DNA from: Bacilli bacterium
GTDB taxonomy: Bacteria; Bacillota_I; Bacilli_A; RF39; UBA660
DNA length: 64,000 nt
Reading direction: 5' to 3'
Assembly (NCBI GenBank): GCA_017436345.1
Contig: JAFSDH010000002.1
Location: forward strand, 186,001 to 250,000
Part shown: in pieces, positions 15,925-24,115 of the stretch
Numbering within the stretch: the stretch's first letter is position 1
Layout of the letters: each line of letters begins with the position of its first letter
Notes under the pieces: model-generated
Databases searched by the model: none
The model's input: the letters and a program-made list of their open reading frames with translations, nothing else
What the model was told of the DNA's origin: nothing
Program-made: the position numbers and the translations under genes

Positions 15925-16218
15925 ATGAAAGTGCTAGAAAAAGGACCAGGATGGTCAACTAAACAAAGATGTACAGGAAAGGGGAATGGTTTAGGAGGAT
16001 GTGAATCATTACTTCAAGTAGAAGCTGGGGATATCTATGTCACATCACATACTGATATGGTAGGAGATACTGATTATTTCTATACATTTACTTGTCCAGT
16101 TTGTGGTAAAGAAACTGATATACCTGAAAAAGATGTTCCTGCATCAATAAGAAGAGAAGCAATGGAAAATAAGAAAAAAGTATTGAGAAGAGGTAATTAT
16201 TATGGATATGTCGACTAA
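15925..16218 (+). CDS. Small four-cysteine (zinc-ribbon-like) protein
   Basis: The 97-residue protein starts at ATG 15925, with GGGAGG at 15911-15916. Cysteines at 16, 26, 57 and 60 (RCTGKGNGLGGC and TCPVCGKE) probably bind one zinc ion. The middle strand region (GDIYVTSHTDMVGDTDYFYTF) and the basic C terminus suggest a compact zinc-ribbon fold. No enzyme motif is present. It heads an operon with the NrtR-like gene (overlap 17 bases) and an active-looking Nudix hydrolase, so it may assist nucleotide metabolism or regulation, which is only contextual. Confidence 0.7.
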   Translation: MKVLEKGPGWSTKQRCTGKGNGLGGCESLLQVEAGDIYVTSHTDMVGDTDYFYTFTCPVCGKETDIPEKDVPASIRREAMENKKKVLRRGNYYGYVD

Positions 16219-16975
16219 AATCAAATATGCAACAGATATATTAATATATTCAATTGATAGTAGAAAAAATTTAAATACAAGAGAACTTCCTAAAAAATAT
16301 TTTAGTATTCTTTTAGTTAAAAGAAATAAAGAACCGTTTAAAGATATGTGGTGTTTACCTGGAGGATTTGTATTTGAAGATGAGACATCATATGATGCTG
16401 CTAAAAGGGTTTTAAAAAAAGAAACAAATTTAACAGATACATATATTAAACAATTAGGAACTTATGATGATATCAAAAGAGATCCGCGTGAAAGAATTGT
16501 TTCAACCGCATACTTATCTTTAGTTGATAAAAATAAAATCAAAGATGAATTATCTCTTGATGTCAAATGGTTTGATATTGAAATAAAAGAAGAAAAAGAA
16601 CAAATATATTTAGAATTAACTAACGAAGATAAAATATTTATAAGTATAAAAAAGAAACTTATCAATAATAAGGCTAACCAATATGAATATATATTAGAAA
16701 ATAGTGAAAATATTGCATTTGATCATGGATTAATTATAAATGATGGAATTATAGAATTAAGAAAAGAAGCAGAAACTACAGATATTATTTTTAATTTAAT
16801 GCCTGATAAATTTACTATTGGTGAATTAAAACAAGTTTATGAAATAATTCTAGGTAAGCAATTAATTAATTCAGCATTTAGACGAGTAATCGCTAAAAAA
16901 GTAGAAGAAGTAGATGAAATAATCCAAACAGGTGGACATCGTCCTTCCCAAAAATTCAAGTACAAAGGAGATTAA
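16202..16975 (+). CDS. NrtR-like Nudix / winged-helix regulator
   Basis: A 257-residue two-domain protein. Residues ~1-150 are a Nudix fold (LPGGFVFEDETSYDAAKRVL), but the Nudix box is degenerate: RVLKKETNL stands where RELxEExGL is expected, so two metal-binding glutamates are lost and hydrolysis is unlikely. Residues ~190-257 form a winged-helix domain (FTIGELKQVYEIILGKQLIN, FRRVIAKK, TGGHRPSQKFKY) matching the C-terminal part of NrtR regulators. In NrtR the Nudix domain senses ADP-ribose-type ligands and controls NAD salvage. No NAD gene lies nearby, so the target is unknown. The start overlaps the upstream gene. Confidence 0.8.
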   Translation: MDMSTKIKYATDILIYSIDSRKNLNTRELPKKYFSILLVKRNKEPFKDMWCLPGGFVFEDETSYDAAKRVLKKETNLTDTYIKQLGTYDDIKRDPRERIVSTAYLSLVDKNKIKDELSLDVKWFDIEIKEEKEQIYLELTNEDKIFISIKKKLINNKANQYEYILENSENIAFDHGLIINDGIIELRKEAETTDIIFNLMPDKFTIGELKQVYEIILGKQLINSAFRRVIAKKVEEVDEIIQTGGHRPSQKFKYKGD

Positions 16976-16977
16976 CA

Positions 16978-17502
16978 ATGGACGAAATAATAGATGTTTT
17001 AGATGAAAATGGTAATATGACAAACAAAACAATTTCTAAAGATTTAGCCCATTCAAACGGAATATGGCATGGAGCTATTCATATTGTGGTTATAAGTCCT
17101 GATAAGACAAAAATACTTCTTCAATATCGTTGTCATAATAAAAAATTATATCCCAATACATGGGATATAACAGTTGGTGGACATATATCAACTGGTGAGA
17201 AACCAATTAAAGCAGCTGAAAGAGAACTTAAAGAAGAATTAGGATTAAATCTTGAAGATTATCAAATAAACCAATTATGTATAGTAAAAGAAATGTTAAC
17301 AAATAATGATATTTACAGTAATGAATTTGTCACTACATATATTATTTACAGCGATATTGACGTAAATAAACTTGTCTTACAAGAAGAGGAAGTAAGCAGT
17401 GTTAAATGGTTTACAAAACAAGAGTTAAACGATCTTATTCAACAAAAACGAGTAGTACCACATTTAGAACTATTTGACAAATTAAATAAAATATTGCTTT
17501 AA
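16978..17502 (+). CDS. Nudix hydrolase, isopentenyl-diphosphate isomerase-like subgroup
   Basis: The 174-residue protein starts two bases after the NrtR-like gene, behind AAAGGAG. The Nudix box is intact (GGHISTGEKPIKAAERELKEELGL spans residues ~62-85; key pieces GEKPIKAAERELKEELG). The N terminus, DEIIDVLDENGN...HSNGIWHGAIHIVV, is characteristic of the YfcD/IPP-isomerase-like Nudix subgroup, whose members hydrolyse small nucleoside or prenyl diphosphates. It therefore has the catalytic residues that its neighbour lacks. It may be the enzyme, and the neighbour the sensor, of one pathway. Substrate not predictable. Confidence 0.85.
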   Translation: MDEIIDVLDENGNMTNKTISKDLAHSNGIWHGAIHIVVISPDKTKILLQYRCHNKKLYPNTWDITVGGHISTGEKPIKAAERELKEELGLNLEDYQINQLCIVKEMLTNNDIYSNEFVTTYIIYSDIDVNKLVLQEEEVSSVKWFTKQELNDLIQQKRVVPHLELFDKLNKILL

Positions 17503-17510
17503 AAGAAGAA

Positions 17511-17533
17511 AAAGAACCAGAGTTCTTTTTTTA
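17511..17533 (+). terminator. Rho-independent terminator
   Basis: AAAGAAC / GTTCTTT stem, four-base loop, T run; ends the 15925-17502 operon. Confidence 0.85.
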
Positions 17534-17561
17534 TTATGTTATAATTATTTTGGTGATAAAT

Positions 17562-18329
17562 ATGTCAATTAACTATTTTTGTAGTGGATTTAACAAAGAA
17601 CAAGCTTTTTGGCATGAACTAGGAGAACAATTACAAGAAGATTTACCTGATACTAAAAGAATTGTTTATATACCTGGCTCTACAAAAAAAGAGAAAATAG
17701 ATAAAACAATAATTGAAAAAATACCATTATTTACTGAACATTTTAGAAAAGTAGGTATTGTTTTTGAAGATGTAAAATGTATAACACCAAAGACATCTAC
17801 AGAAGATGCACAAGAATGGATTAATAATTCTAGCATGGTTATGTTGATGGGCGGTAATCCATTCCTTCAAAAAAATCTTTTAGAAGCTAAAGAACTAACT
17901 AAACTTCTTCAAAATTATGATGGTGTGATAATGGGATTTAGTGCTGGTGCCATGAATATGTCAAAACACATTATTATTACACCATGTAGTAAAGAGTATC
18001 CTGAATTTGATGTTAGGCCAGGATTAAACTTATCTGAATTATCCATTTTTCCTCATAATAATTTTGAAGGAGAAGATTATCCAGAAAAAGTTTATATGGA
18101 TGATGAGATAATTACTGCGAGTGATTTGAATATTGTTGCAAGACAATATGGAAACTTTTATTGTTTACAAGACTATACTCAGGAAGATAATTCAACAAGC
18201 GTAAGTCTTATAAGAACAACTCCAGATTCTTTCGAAATATTAACTAATAATAATGGAAAAGTTTGGGAAGTAACATCAACAAGTTTTAATCTAATTAATG
18301 TGTTAAATACTTTACAAAAAACTAAATAA
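17562..18329 (+). CDS. Peptidase S51 (dipeptidase E-like) family protein
   Basis: The 255-residue protein starts at ATG 17562 (GGTGATAAAT upstream); the in-frame TTG and GTG codons before it lie in the ribosome binding site. The nucleophile elbow is GVIMGFSAGAMNMS (G-x-S-A-G, Ser about residue 128), preceded by MLMGGNPFLQ, both typical of S51 peptidases such as PepE, which cleave Asp-X dipeptides. A likely His/Glu relay lies downstream (ELSIFPHNNFEGEDYP). It appears cytoplasmic, with no signal peptide. It is monocistronic. Many S51 homologues are uncharacterised, so Asp-dipeptide specificity is only a family expectation. Confidence 0.85.
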   Translation: MSINYFCSGFNKEQAFWHELGEQLQEDLPDTKRIVYIPGSTKKEKIDKTIIEKIPLFTEHFRKVGIVFEDVKCITPKTSTEDAQEWINNSSMVMLMGGNPFLQKNLLEAKELTKLLQNYDGVIMGFSAGAMNMSKHIIITPCSKEYPEFDVRPGLNLSELSIFPHNNFEGEDYPEKVYMDDEIITASDLNIVARQYGNFYCLQDYTQEDNSTSVSLIRTTPDSFEILTNNNGKVWEVTSTSFNLINVLNTLQKTK

Positions 18330-18352
18330 GAGATAATATCTCTTATTTTTAT
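18324..18352 (+). terminator. Rho-independent terminator
   Basis: Palindrome AAATAAGAGATAATATCTC plus TTATTT over the stop codon, then T-rich tail. Confidence 0.8.
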
Positions 18353-18383
18353 ATGATACAATTATAAAGAAAGAAGTGATAAT

Positions 18384-19226
18384 ATGAAAATAACTTTTTT
18401 AGGAACAGCTGCTATTGGTTTCCCCTTATCTTTTTGTAATTGTGAAAACTGTCAAAAAGCTAAAAATCACAAGGGAAAAAGTTTAAGAAAAAGAGCATCA
18501 CTTTTAATAAATGATGAAATGATAATCGATTTGGGACCTGATGTTCAAACTTCAATGATGATGTATGAAAAAGACATGGGAAAAGTAAAATATCTTTTAC
18601 AAACACATCCTCATCTTGATCATTATAACGAAGAAATGCTTATTGCTAGAATTCCGTATATGGCAATGAAAAATCAAGAAAAATTACATATAGTTGCAAG
18701 TCGTGTATGTATAGAAAATATGAGTGAACGAATATCAAGATATGAAAAGGCTGATTTAATATCAGAAGAAGGAAAAAATAAATTGCTTGTTGATCCAATC
18801 TCTTTAGAAAAAGGAGAAAAAATTAACTTGGATGCTTATCAAATAAAAGCCATTGAATCAACTCATGATGAAAAACATGGTTCTTTACTATTTGTAGTTA
18901 CATATAATCAAAAAAGTATATTATATGCAACTGATACTAAAATGTTAACTGAAGAAGCATTAAAACAATTATCTGATTATAAATTAGACTTAATAGTCTT
19001 AGATCATACTTTTGGTAATACTGATTATACTTTTTCTCATTTAAATAAGAAATCTTTTATTGAACAAATAAAAATATTGAAAGAATTAAAAATAGTAAAT
19101 GAAAATACTTTAATATATGCCACTCATATATCTCATGATGGTAATTCTTATCATGAAGAAATTGAAGAAGATGCTGTAAAAAATGGATATCATATCGCCT
19201 ATGATGGATTGGAGTTAATTCTATAA
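18384..19226 (+). CDS. PhnP-like metallo-beta-lactamase-fold hydrolase
   Basis: The 280-residue protein starts behind AAGAAGTG. The metal-binding signature HPHLDH lies near residues 75-80 (TxHxHxDH class), with later ligands in STHDEKHG, ATDTKM and TLIYATHISHD. A cysteine cluster CNCENC near residue 18 is characteristic of the PhnP group (cyclic phosphodiesterases acting on ribosyl cyclic phosphates), where three Cys bind a structural zinc. Phosphonate genes are absent nearby, so a related phosphodiesterase role is more cautious. The next gene starts on the last base of the stop codon (overlap one base). Confidence 0.85.
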   Translation: MKITFLGTAAIGFPLSFCNCENCQKAKNHKGKSLRKRASLLINDEMIIDLGPDVQTSMMMYEKDMGKVKYLLQTHPHLDHYNEEMLIARIPYMAMKNQEKLHIVASRVCIENMSERISRYEKADLISEEGKNKLLVDPISLEKGEKINLDAYQIKAIESTHDEKHGSLLFVVTYNQKSILYATDTKMLTEEALKQLSDYKLDLIVLDHTFGNTDYTFSHLNKKSFIEQIKILKELKIVNENTLIYATHISHDGNSYHEEIEEDAVKNGYHIAYDGLELIL

Positions 19227-19816
19227 TGAAAAAAATAATAGATAAACAAGTAACATTTGTTTATTCAACATTATCTCTTTATCTTTTTCTTCAAATTATT
19301 TGGCTATTAGTAGGTTTTAATGCAAACAAAGAAGAAATATTATTAATATTTGACTTACTATGCCTAATATATACTATTTTTATATTTATTGGGGTACTTT
19401 TAAAAAAAGAAGGTAAATTTGAAAAGCTTCCTTCGTTTTGTATGGGTAATATGCTTTTTGGAATTATGTCTCAAAATATAGTTAATATTGTTGGTGGTTT
19501 TATGCTATTAATAATGACTTATAGAGTTTATAAAGCCGAAACAACAGATTTTAATACTATAATCCTAGAAAATGAAAATCAACCAGTACCAGGACTAATT
19601 ACTAATGTTGTTAAAATAGATGATTATTATTCAATAGAAGTATCCTATCAACATAATAATGAATTATATGTTTTTAATCATGGACGTTTTGATTATGATA
19701 TTTCTGAAACAATTGATGAAAAAAATCTAAGAGATATTACTGTTTATATTAGAATTGATGAACCTGATAAAGCATATATAAATGAAGATGAATTTATGTG
19801 GAAACTACAAAATTAA
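19226..19816 (+). CDS. Hypothetical membrane protein with C-terminal soluble domain
   Basis: A 196-residue protein. Residues ~8-100 contain three or four hydrophobic helices (TLSLYLFLQIIWLLVGF, LLIFDLLCLIYTIFIFIGVLL, NMLFGIMSQNIVNIVGGFML). Residues ~110-196 form a beta-rich soluble domain (VPGLITNVVKIDDYYSIEVS, ITVYIRIDEPDKAY), resembling small DUF3592-like cytoplasmic or extracellular domains. Its start overlaps the stop of the PhnP-like gene, so they are co-translated. Function unknown. Confidence 0.65.
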   Translation: MKKIIDKQVTFVYSTLSLYLFLQIIWLLVGFNANKEEILLIFDLLCLIYTIFIFIGVLLKKEGKFEKLPSFCMGNMLFGIMSQNIVNIVGGFMLLIMTYRVYKAETTDFNTIILENENQPVPGLITNVVKIDDYYSIEVSYQHNNELYVFNHGRFDYDISETIDEKNLRDITVYIRIDEPDKAYINEDEFMWKLQN

Positions 19817-19834
19817 ATAGTAGTTTCTTTTTTT
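19801..19834 (+). terminator. Rho-independent terminator
   Basis: GAAACTAC (inside the coding end) / GTAGTTTC with a seven-T tail. Confidence 0.85.
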
Positions 19835-19880
19835 AATATTTTATGGTATAATATATAGCACTTATTTAGGGGGAAAATAT

Positions 19881-22800
19881 ATGGCTTTAACTTATACTGA
19901 ATTTAAAAAAATAGTACCAAAAGAAACTAGTGATTTTTTCGATACTTTATTACCATATCTAAGTTATTATTTTGGAAATAATTATGATATATCTTTTTCA
20001 GGAACCGATACTAAATCTTCTAATTCTGATAGTAAAGTTTTTTATTTATCTTTATATGCTTTAAGTGAAGCAAAAGAATATATGGCATTTCTAGGTGAAT
20101 TAGGATTTAAAAAAAGTTTATATCGTATAAATCCAGCTAACTTAAATAAAAATATTGATTTAGAAAGCTTATATGAAAAATATAATTATCTATTACCAGT
20201 TCATAATGATAAAACTTTATATTATGGACTACAACCACTAGAAATAGTAAGTGATGCTTATCAAAAGTATTATAATAGATCTAATCATTATCTTTTCGAT
20301 GAAGTTTTTGGGGTTGTAACATTAGGTAGTTTTAAGCAAAAAATTACGGATGAAATAGATGAAAAAAAACAAATTCAAGATCGTGAAATAGAAAAAGAAA
20401 TATATACTAATATACCCATTTCTGTAATTTCACATATTGAAACAGCTTCAAAGATTAGAACTTTATTATTAAATAAATTATCTTATTCTCAAAATGGAAT
20501 AGCTAAAGAATTAGATATTGATATCGTTCCTTTATCACTATTACTAGCACTTTTTTATAACAACAATAATAATCAAACTAAAGATAATTTAAATAATCAA
20601 GGTGCTTTAGTATGTCTATTACAAGAAAAAGGTATTACTCTTGAAAAAATATTAAAAGTATTAAATATAAGCCTAAATCAAAATGAAATAAAAAATGCAC
20701 CTAAAAATATTTTTGCGATAAAAAATCTATATGAAAAATATTATAAATTAGGTAATACTAATAACATTAATCCAAGTAGTGTATCGATTCAAGGAATCAT
20801 AAAATCTATTTTAAATCGTAGTTTTACAAATAGTTTAGTAATTGAAAAATTATTATCAAGCTTAGATTGTAATATCGATATGTTTAAAAATATTGAAGCA
20901 GATACTTTAAGAGCCGTTGAAACCCAAAAAAGAAATATTGAACAAGAAAATATTAAATCTTTTTATAAAGATGTTCCTAAAAAAACAAGGGATTTTATAG
21001 AGTTTGCTGTTAAGACATATTCTTTACTTATTGAAAAAATGCATGAAAATAAACATAATGATAAAATCTTATCAACAGAACAAGATGCTGTTATTTTATC
21101 TTTATATATTGCTAGTATGTTTCATAATTCTAACTTAAGCGAATTCTTTAATGATAATGGAGTAAGTCTAGCTAAAGTATTAAAGTTATTAAATATTGAA
21201 CTTAAAAAAGAAGATATTGTAAAAAGAGAAGTAAATCAAAAAATTCTTGTTGATAAATTTAAACGATTTGTTTATGAAGGTGAAAATAGAAATGTATCTA
21301 CGAGTAAACTAGGGATAAATGAAATATGTCAAAACATGTGTAATCGTGATTTTAATCAAAGCATGATGCTTGAAAATATCTTTAATTCTTTATCACCTGA
21401 TATTGAAATAAGTAGTAATTTCTTATCACAAATGAAAGAATATTTTGTAAATAAAAGTAAAAGATTAGAAATCGAAAAAACACAAAAACTATTTTATGAT
21501 ATGCCTGTTGAAACAATAAAAATAATTGAAAATGCGTCTCGTCTATATCAAAAATTATCTAAAAGTAAAAAAGGTTTAGATAAAAAAGGAATTCAAACTA
21601 TATCAGTTTTAATCAGTGCTTTAGATAGTAATGATGTCGAAGTAAGAAACTTTTTAAATGAACAAGGATTCTATTTAAATAGTGTTTGTAATTATTTTGA
21701 AATTGATAATAGATATTTAAAATCAAGTCCAATTGATATTGATATCTTATCAAAAGATTATGGGTTATTAATGTTTGGTCTAGCAAATAAGGATCGTAAA
21801 AGAGAAGAATTAACACCTCTTAATATTATAAGAAACTTATTTTCTAAAGAGTTCAATAACAGTGTAGCTATAAGTAAATTTTTATCCGAATGTAAAACTA
21901 GTTATGAACAATTATCAGACTTTGATAGTTTATATAAATCATTTCTTGCAAAACAAGAAAAAGAAAAAAGAGAAAAAGAAATAAAAGATTCAATTAGTGG
22001 ATATCCACAAGAATCATGTAATCAAATAAAAAATGCTACTAGAATTCAAAGATTAATTGAAACAAGAGTAAAAGATAAAGTAAAGGATGAATCAGAATTA
22101 GAAACATTATGTATGGTATTGGCATTATTTTGTGAAAGTAGTAATACTAGAGATTTCTTTGAAAAGAATAATATTAATATTGAAACATTAACAAATGCTT
22201 TTAATCTACCTAATAATTTATTATATAACTATTCATCACTTGATATTGATTATGAACTATTAAATGAAAAATATAAAAAATACTTAAAAGGTGATAGTAG
22301 TAAAAATAGAATTTATGTATCTGATATTTTTAGATGTTTAATTGAAGATAGTGATTATATAAAAACAATTGCTGGTTTAACTTCGTCTAACTATGAAATA
22401 TTAGAAAGAGAAATAACAACTGGTAAAAGATATGAAGAAACTCTTACAGTATCTGATCGTATTAAAAATCTAGCGCGTGAAGAAGTAGAAAACTTAGATT
22501 CAAGCGACATGCAAAGTATTTTAGATTTTGGTAATTCATTATTACCACATTCTAAATATATTCATAGTGAGATACCTAATCTAATGAAAAGTGATGTAAA
22601 TGCTAATTCAATCACTGCTATAACTTCAATTCTTGATAGTATTTATGTAACTGAAGAAACACAAAAAAAAGAACAAGGACTATTTGCTAAGTTATTTAAA
22701 GGTGAAGAAGAAGCAGAAGAACCTAGATTGTTAGTTAATAGAAGTCAATTATATAATTTAAAAAATACAATTGATAGTCATTTAGATAAATTAAAAAAAG

Positions 22801-23411
22801 ATTTACTAAAATATGATGAAATCCGTAAATATATTGAAGCATATATTGTCAAAAATAAAGATTATTATGAAAGAGCAGATGAAGCTTTAATAAATATTAA
22901 TCAAAGATTATCTGAATTAAATCCAGATGATGATGCTGATTATGCTGATTATTTAACAACAACTTCAATAATGCAAATTGTAAATGATAAACAAACACGT
23001 TTTGCAACAGTAAACTTATTAATGAAAAAAGAACTGTTAAGAGTTAATCAAGCTATCGTAAATCATTTTGTGACAATCAATTCATTAGAGATGGCAAGAG
23101 ACGACTTAATTCCATTAATTGAGTCAGAACTCGTTATAAATAATGGTCAAGAAAATGAAAAAGAAGCATTAGATTTATCTAGAAATGTAATTGGACTATT
23201 TAGTTCGTTATTAAATAGAAATATTGATAGCGCAATTGAAAACATGGATAAAATTCAAAGATCTACAGTATCTCCAGAATTAATAACATCAATCAATAAT
23301 GATATTAATACATATATCCAAGGTGTATCTCAAATAAAGTTATTAGAAAGTAAAATAGAAGGTCAAGAAGAACCAACAACTAAAAAAGTATTAGAAAAAA
23401 CTAAAAAGTAG
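19881..23411 (+). CDS. Large repeat protein resembling tandem Clp N-domains
   Basis: A 1176-residue soluble protein with four clear units of ~170 residues (roughly 170-350, 350-530, 530-700, 700-860) and a more diverged first one. Each begins like FYDMPVETIKIIENASRLYQKL, continues with xxxLxALxxxxxxxFLNEQGxxLxxVLxxLxI, and ends like IIRNLFSKEFNNSVAISKFLS. The alternation of a leucine-rich helix, FLxxxGI and lLs resembles the two-fold repeat of Clp/Hsp100 N-terminal (Clp_N) domains. Residues ~870-1176 are long helices of coiled-coil character. There is no membrane segment. A ClpA/B-type AAA+ protein without N domain is encoded two genes downstream (24116). The Clp relation is inferred by eye and needs structure comparison. 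Monocistronic with its own terminator. Confidence 0.65.
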   Translation: MALTYTEFKKIVPKETSDFFDTLLPYLSYYFGNNYDISFSGTDTKSSNSDSKVFYLSLYALSEAKEYMAFLGELGFKKSLYRINPANLNKNIDLESLYEKYNYLLPVHNDKTLYYGLQPLEIVSDAYQKYYNRSNHYLFDEVFGVVTLGSFKQKITDEIDEKKQIQDREIEKEIYTNIPISVISHIETASKIRTLLLNKLSYSQNGIAKELDIDIVPLSLLLALFYNNNNNQTKDNLNNQGALVCLLQEKGITLEKILKVLNISLNQNEIKNAPKNIFAIKNLYEKYYKLGNTNNINPSSVSIQGIIKSILNRSFTNSLVIEKLLSSLDCNIDMFKNIEADTLRAVETQKRNIEQENIKSFYKDVPKKTRDFIEFAVKTYSLLIEKMHENKHNDKILSTEQDAVILSLYIASMFHNSNLSEFFNDNGVSLAKVLKLLNIELKKEDIVKREVNQKILVDKFKRFVYEGENRNVSTSKLGINEICQNMCNRDFNQSMMLENIFNSLSPDIEISSNFLSQMKEYFVNKSKRLEIEKTQKLFYDMPVETIKIIENASRLYQKLSKSKKGLDKKGIQTISVLISALDSNDVEVRNFLNEQGFYLNSVCNYFEIDNRYLKSSPIDIDILSKDYGLLMFGLANKDRKREELTPLNIIRNLFSKEFNNSVAISKFLSECKTSYEQLSDFDSLYKSFLAKQEKEKREKEIKDSISGYPQESCNQIKNATRIQRLIETRVKDKVKDESELETLCMVLALFCESSNTRDFFEKNNINIETLTNAFNLPNNLLYNYSSLDIDYELLNEKYKKYLKGDSSKNRIYVSDIFRCLIEDSDYIKTIAGLTSSNYEILEREITTGKRYEETLTVSDRIKNLAREEVENLDSSDMQSILDFGNSLLPHSKYIHSEIPNLMKSDVNANSITAITSILDSIYVTEETQKKEQGLFAKLFKGEEEAEEPRLLVNRSQLYNLKNTIDSHLDKLKKDLLKYDEIRKYIEAYIVKNKDYYERADEALININQRLSELNPDDDADYADYLTTTSIMQIVNDKQTRFATVNLLMKKELLRVNQAIVNHFVTINSLEMARDDLIPLIESELVINNGQENEKEALDLSRNVIGLFSSLLNRNIDSAIENMDKIQRSTVSPELITSINNDINTYIQGVSQIKLLESKIEGQEEPTTKKVLEKTKK

Positions 23412-23436
23412 AGAAATCTACTTTTTAGTTGCTTTT
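23401..23436 (+). terminator. Rho-independent terminator
   Basis: Perfect 12-bp stem CTAAAAAGTAGA / TCTACTTTTTAG with a GAAA loop at the end of the large repeat-protein gene. Confidence 0.85.
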
Positions 23437-23479
23437 ATACAACTTATGGTTTAAAATACTAAATGTATAGGAGGTCAAT

Positions 23480-24040
23480 ATGATAGTAGCAAGTAATAAT
23501 AAAGGAAAACTAAGAGAAATAAAAGAAATATTTAGTGATATAGAACTAAAATCTTTAAAAGAAGCAAATATAGAAATAGAAGTAGAAGAAGATCAAGATT
23601 CATTTTATGGAAATGCTTTAAAAAAAGCAAAAGAAATCTATGAATTAACTAGTGAAGCAACAATGTCTGATGATTCAGGATTATGTGTTAATAGCTTAAA
23701 TGATTGGCCAGGAGTATTAACACATCGCTTTTTAGGAGAAGATAAAACAGATCGTGAAAGAAATTTAGCTATTATTGAAAAATGTGCTGATTTAAAAGAT
23801 AGAAGAGCTAAAGTAGTATGTAATATTGTATATTACGATAATGGAAAAATAATAGTAGGAGAAGGAATACTAAATGGATTTATTACTACTAAACCAAGAG
23901 GAGAAAATGGATTTGGATTTGATGAAATTTTTGAACTTGATAATGGAAAGACTTTAGCGGAATTAAGACCAGAAGAAAAAAATAAAGTTAGTGCAAGATA
24001 TTTAGCGCTTATTGATTTAAAAAATAAACTAAGTAAATAA
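23480..24040 (+). CDS. rdgB: XTP/dITP diphosphatase (RdgB/HAM1 family)
   Basis: The 186-residue protein starts after AGGAGGT. It is a house-cleaning pyrophosphatase that removes inosine and xanthosine triphosphates. Hallmarks: VASNNKGKLREIKEIF at the N terminus (SxNxxKxxE substrate loop), MSDDSGLCVNSLNDWPGV, and ENGFGFDEIFEL followed by KTLAELRPEEKNKVSARYLA. The segment after the PG motif reads VLTHRFLG where many homologues have a SAR triad, so it belongs to a diverged branch. It is flanked by terminator-like hairpins and separates the two Clp-like genes without being part of either unit. Confidence 0.88.
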   Translation: MIVASNNKGKLREIKEIFSDIELKSLKEANIEIEVEEDQDSFYGNALKKAKEIYELTSEATMSDDSGLCVNSLNDWPGVLTHRFLGEDKTDRERNLAIIEKCADLKDRRAKVVCNIVYYDNGKIIVGEGILNGFITTKPRGENGFGFDEIFELDNGKTLAELRPEEKNKVSARYLALIDLKNKLSK

Positions 24041-24043
24041 GAT

Positions 24044-24070
24044 TAAATAGATAAAAATCTATTTATAAAA
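24044..24070 (+). terminator. Possible weak terminator
   Basis: AAATAGAT / ATCTATTT hairpin after rdgB, but without a true T run. Confidence 0.35.
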
Positions 24071-24115
24071 TAATAAAAAAATGATATACTAAATGAGAAT
24101 AAGGAGGTATCCTCT

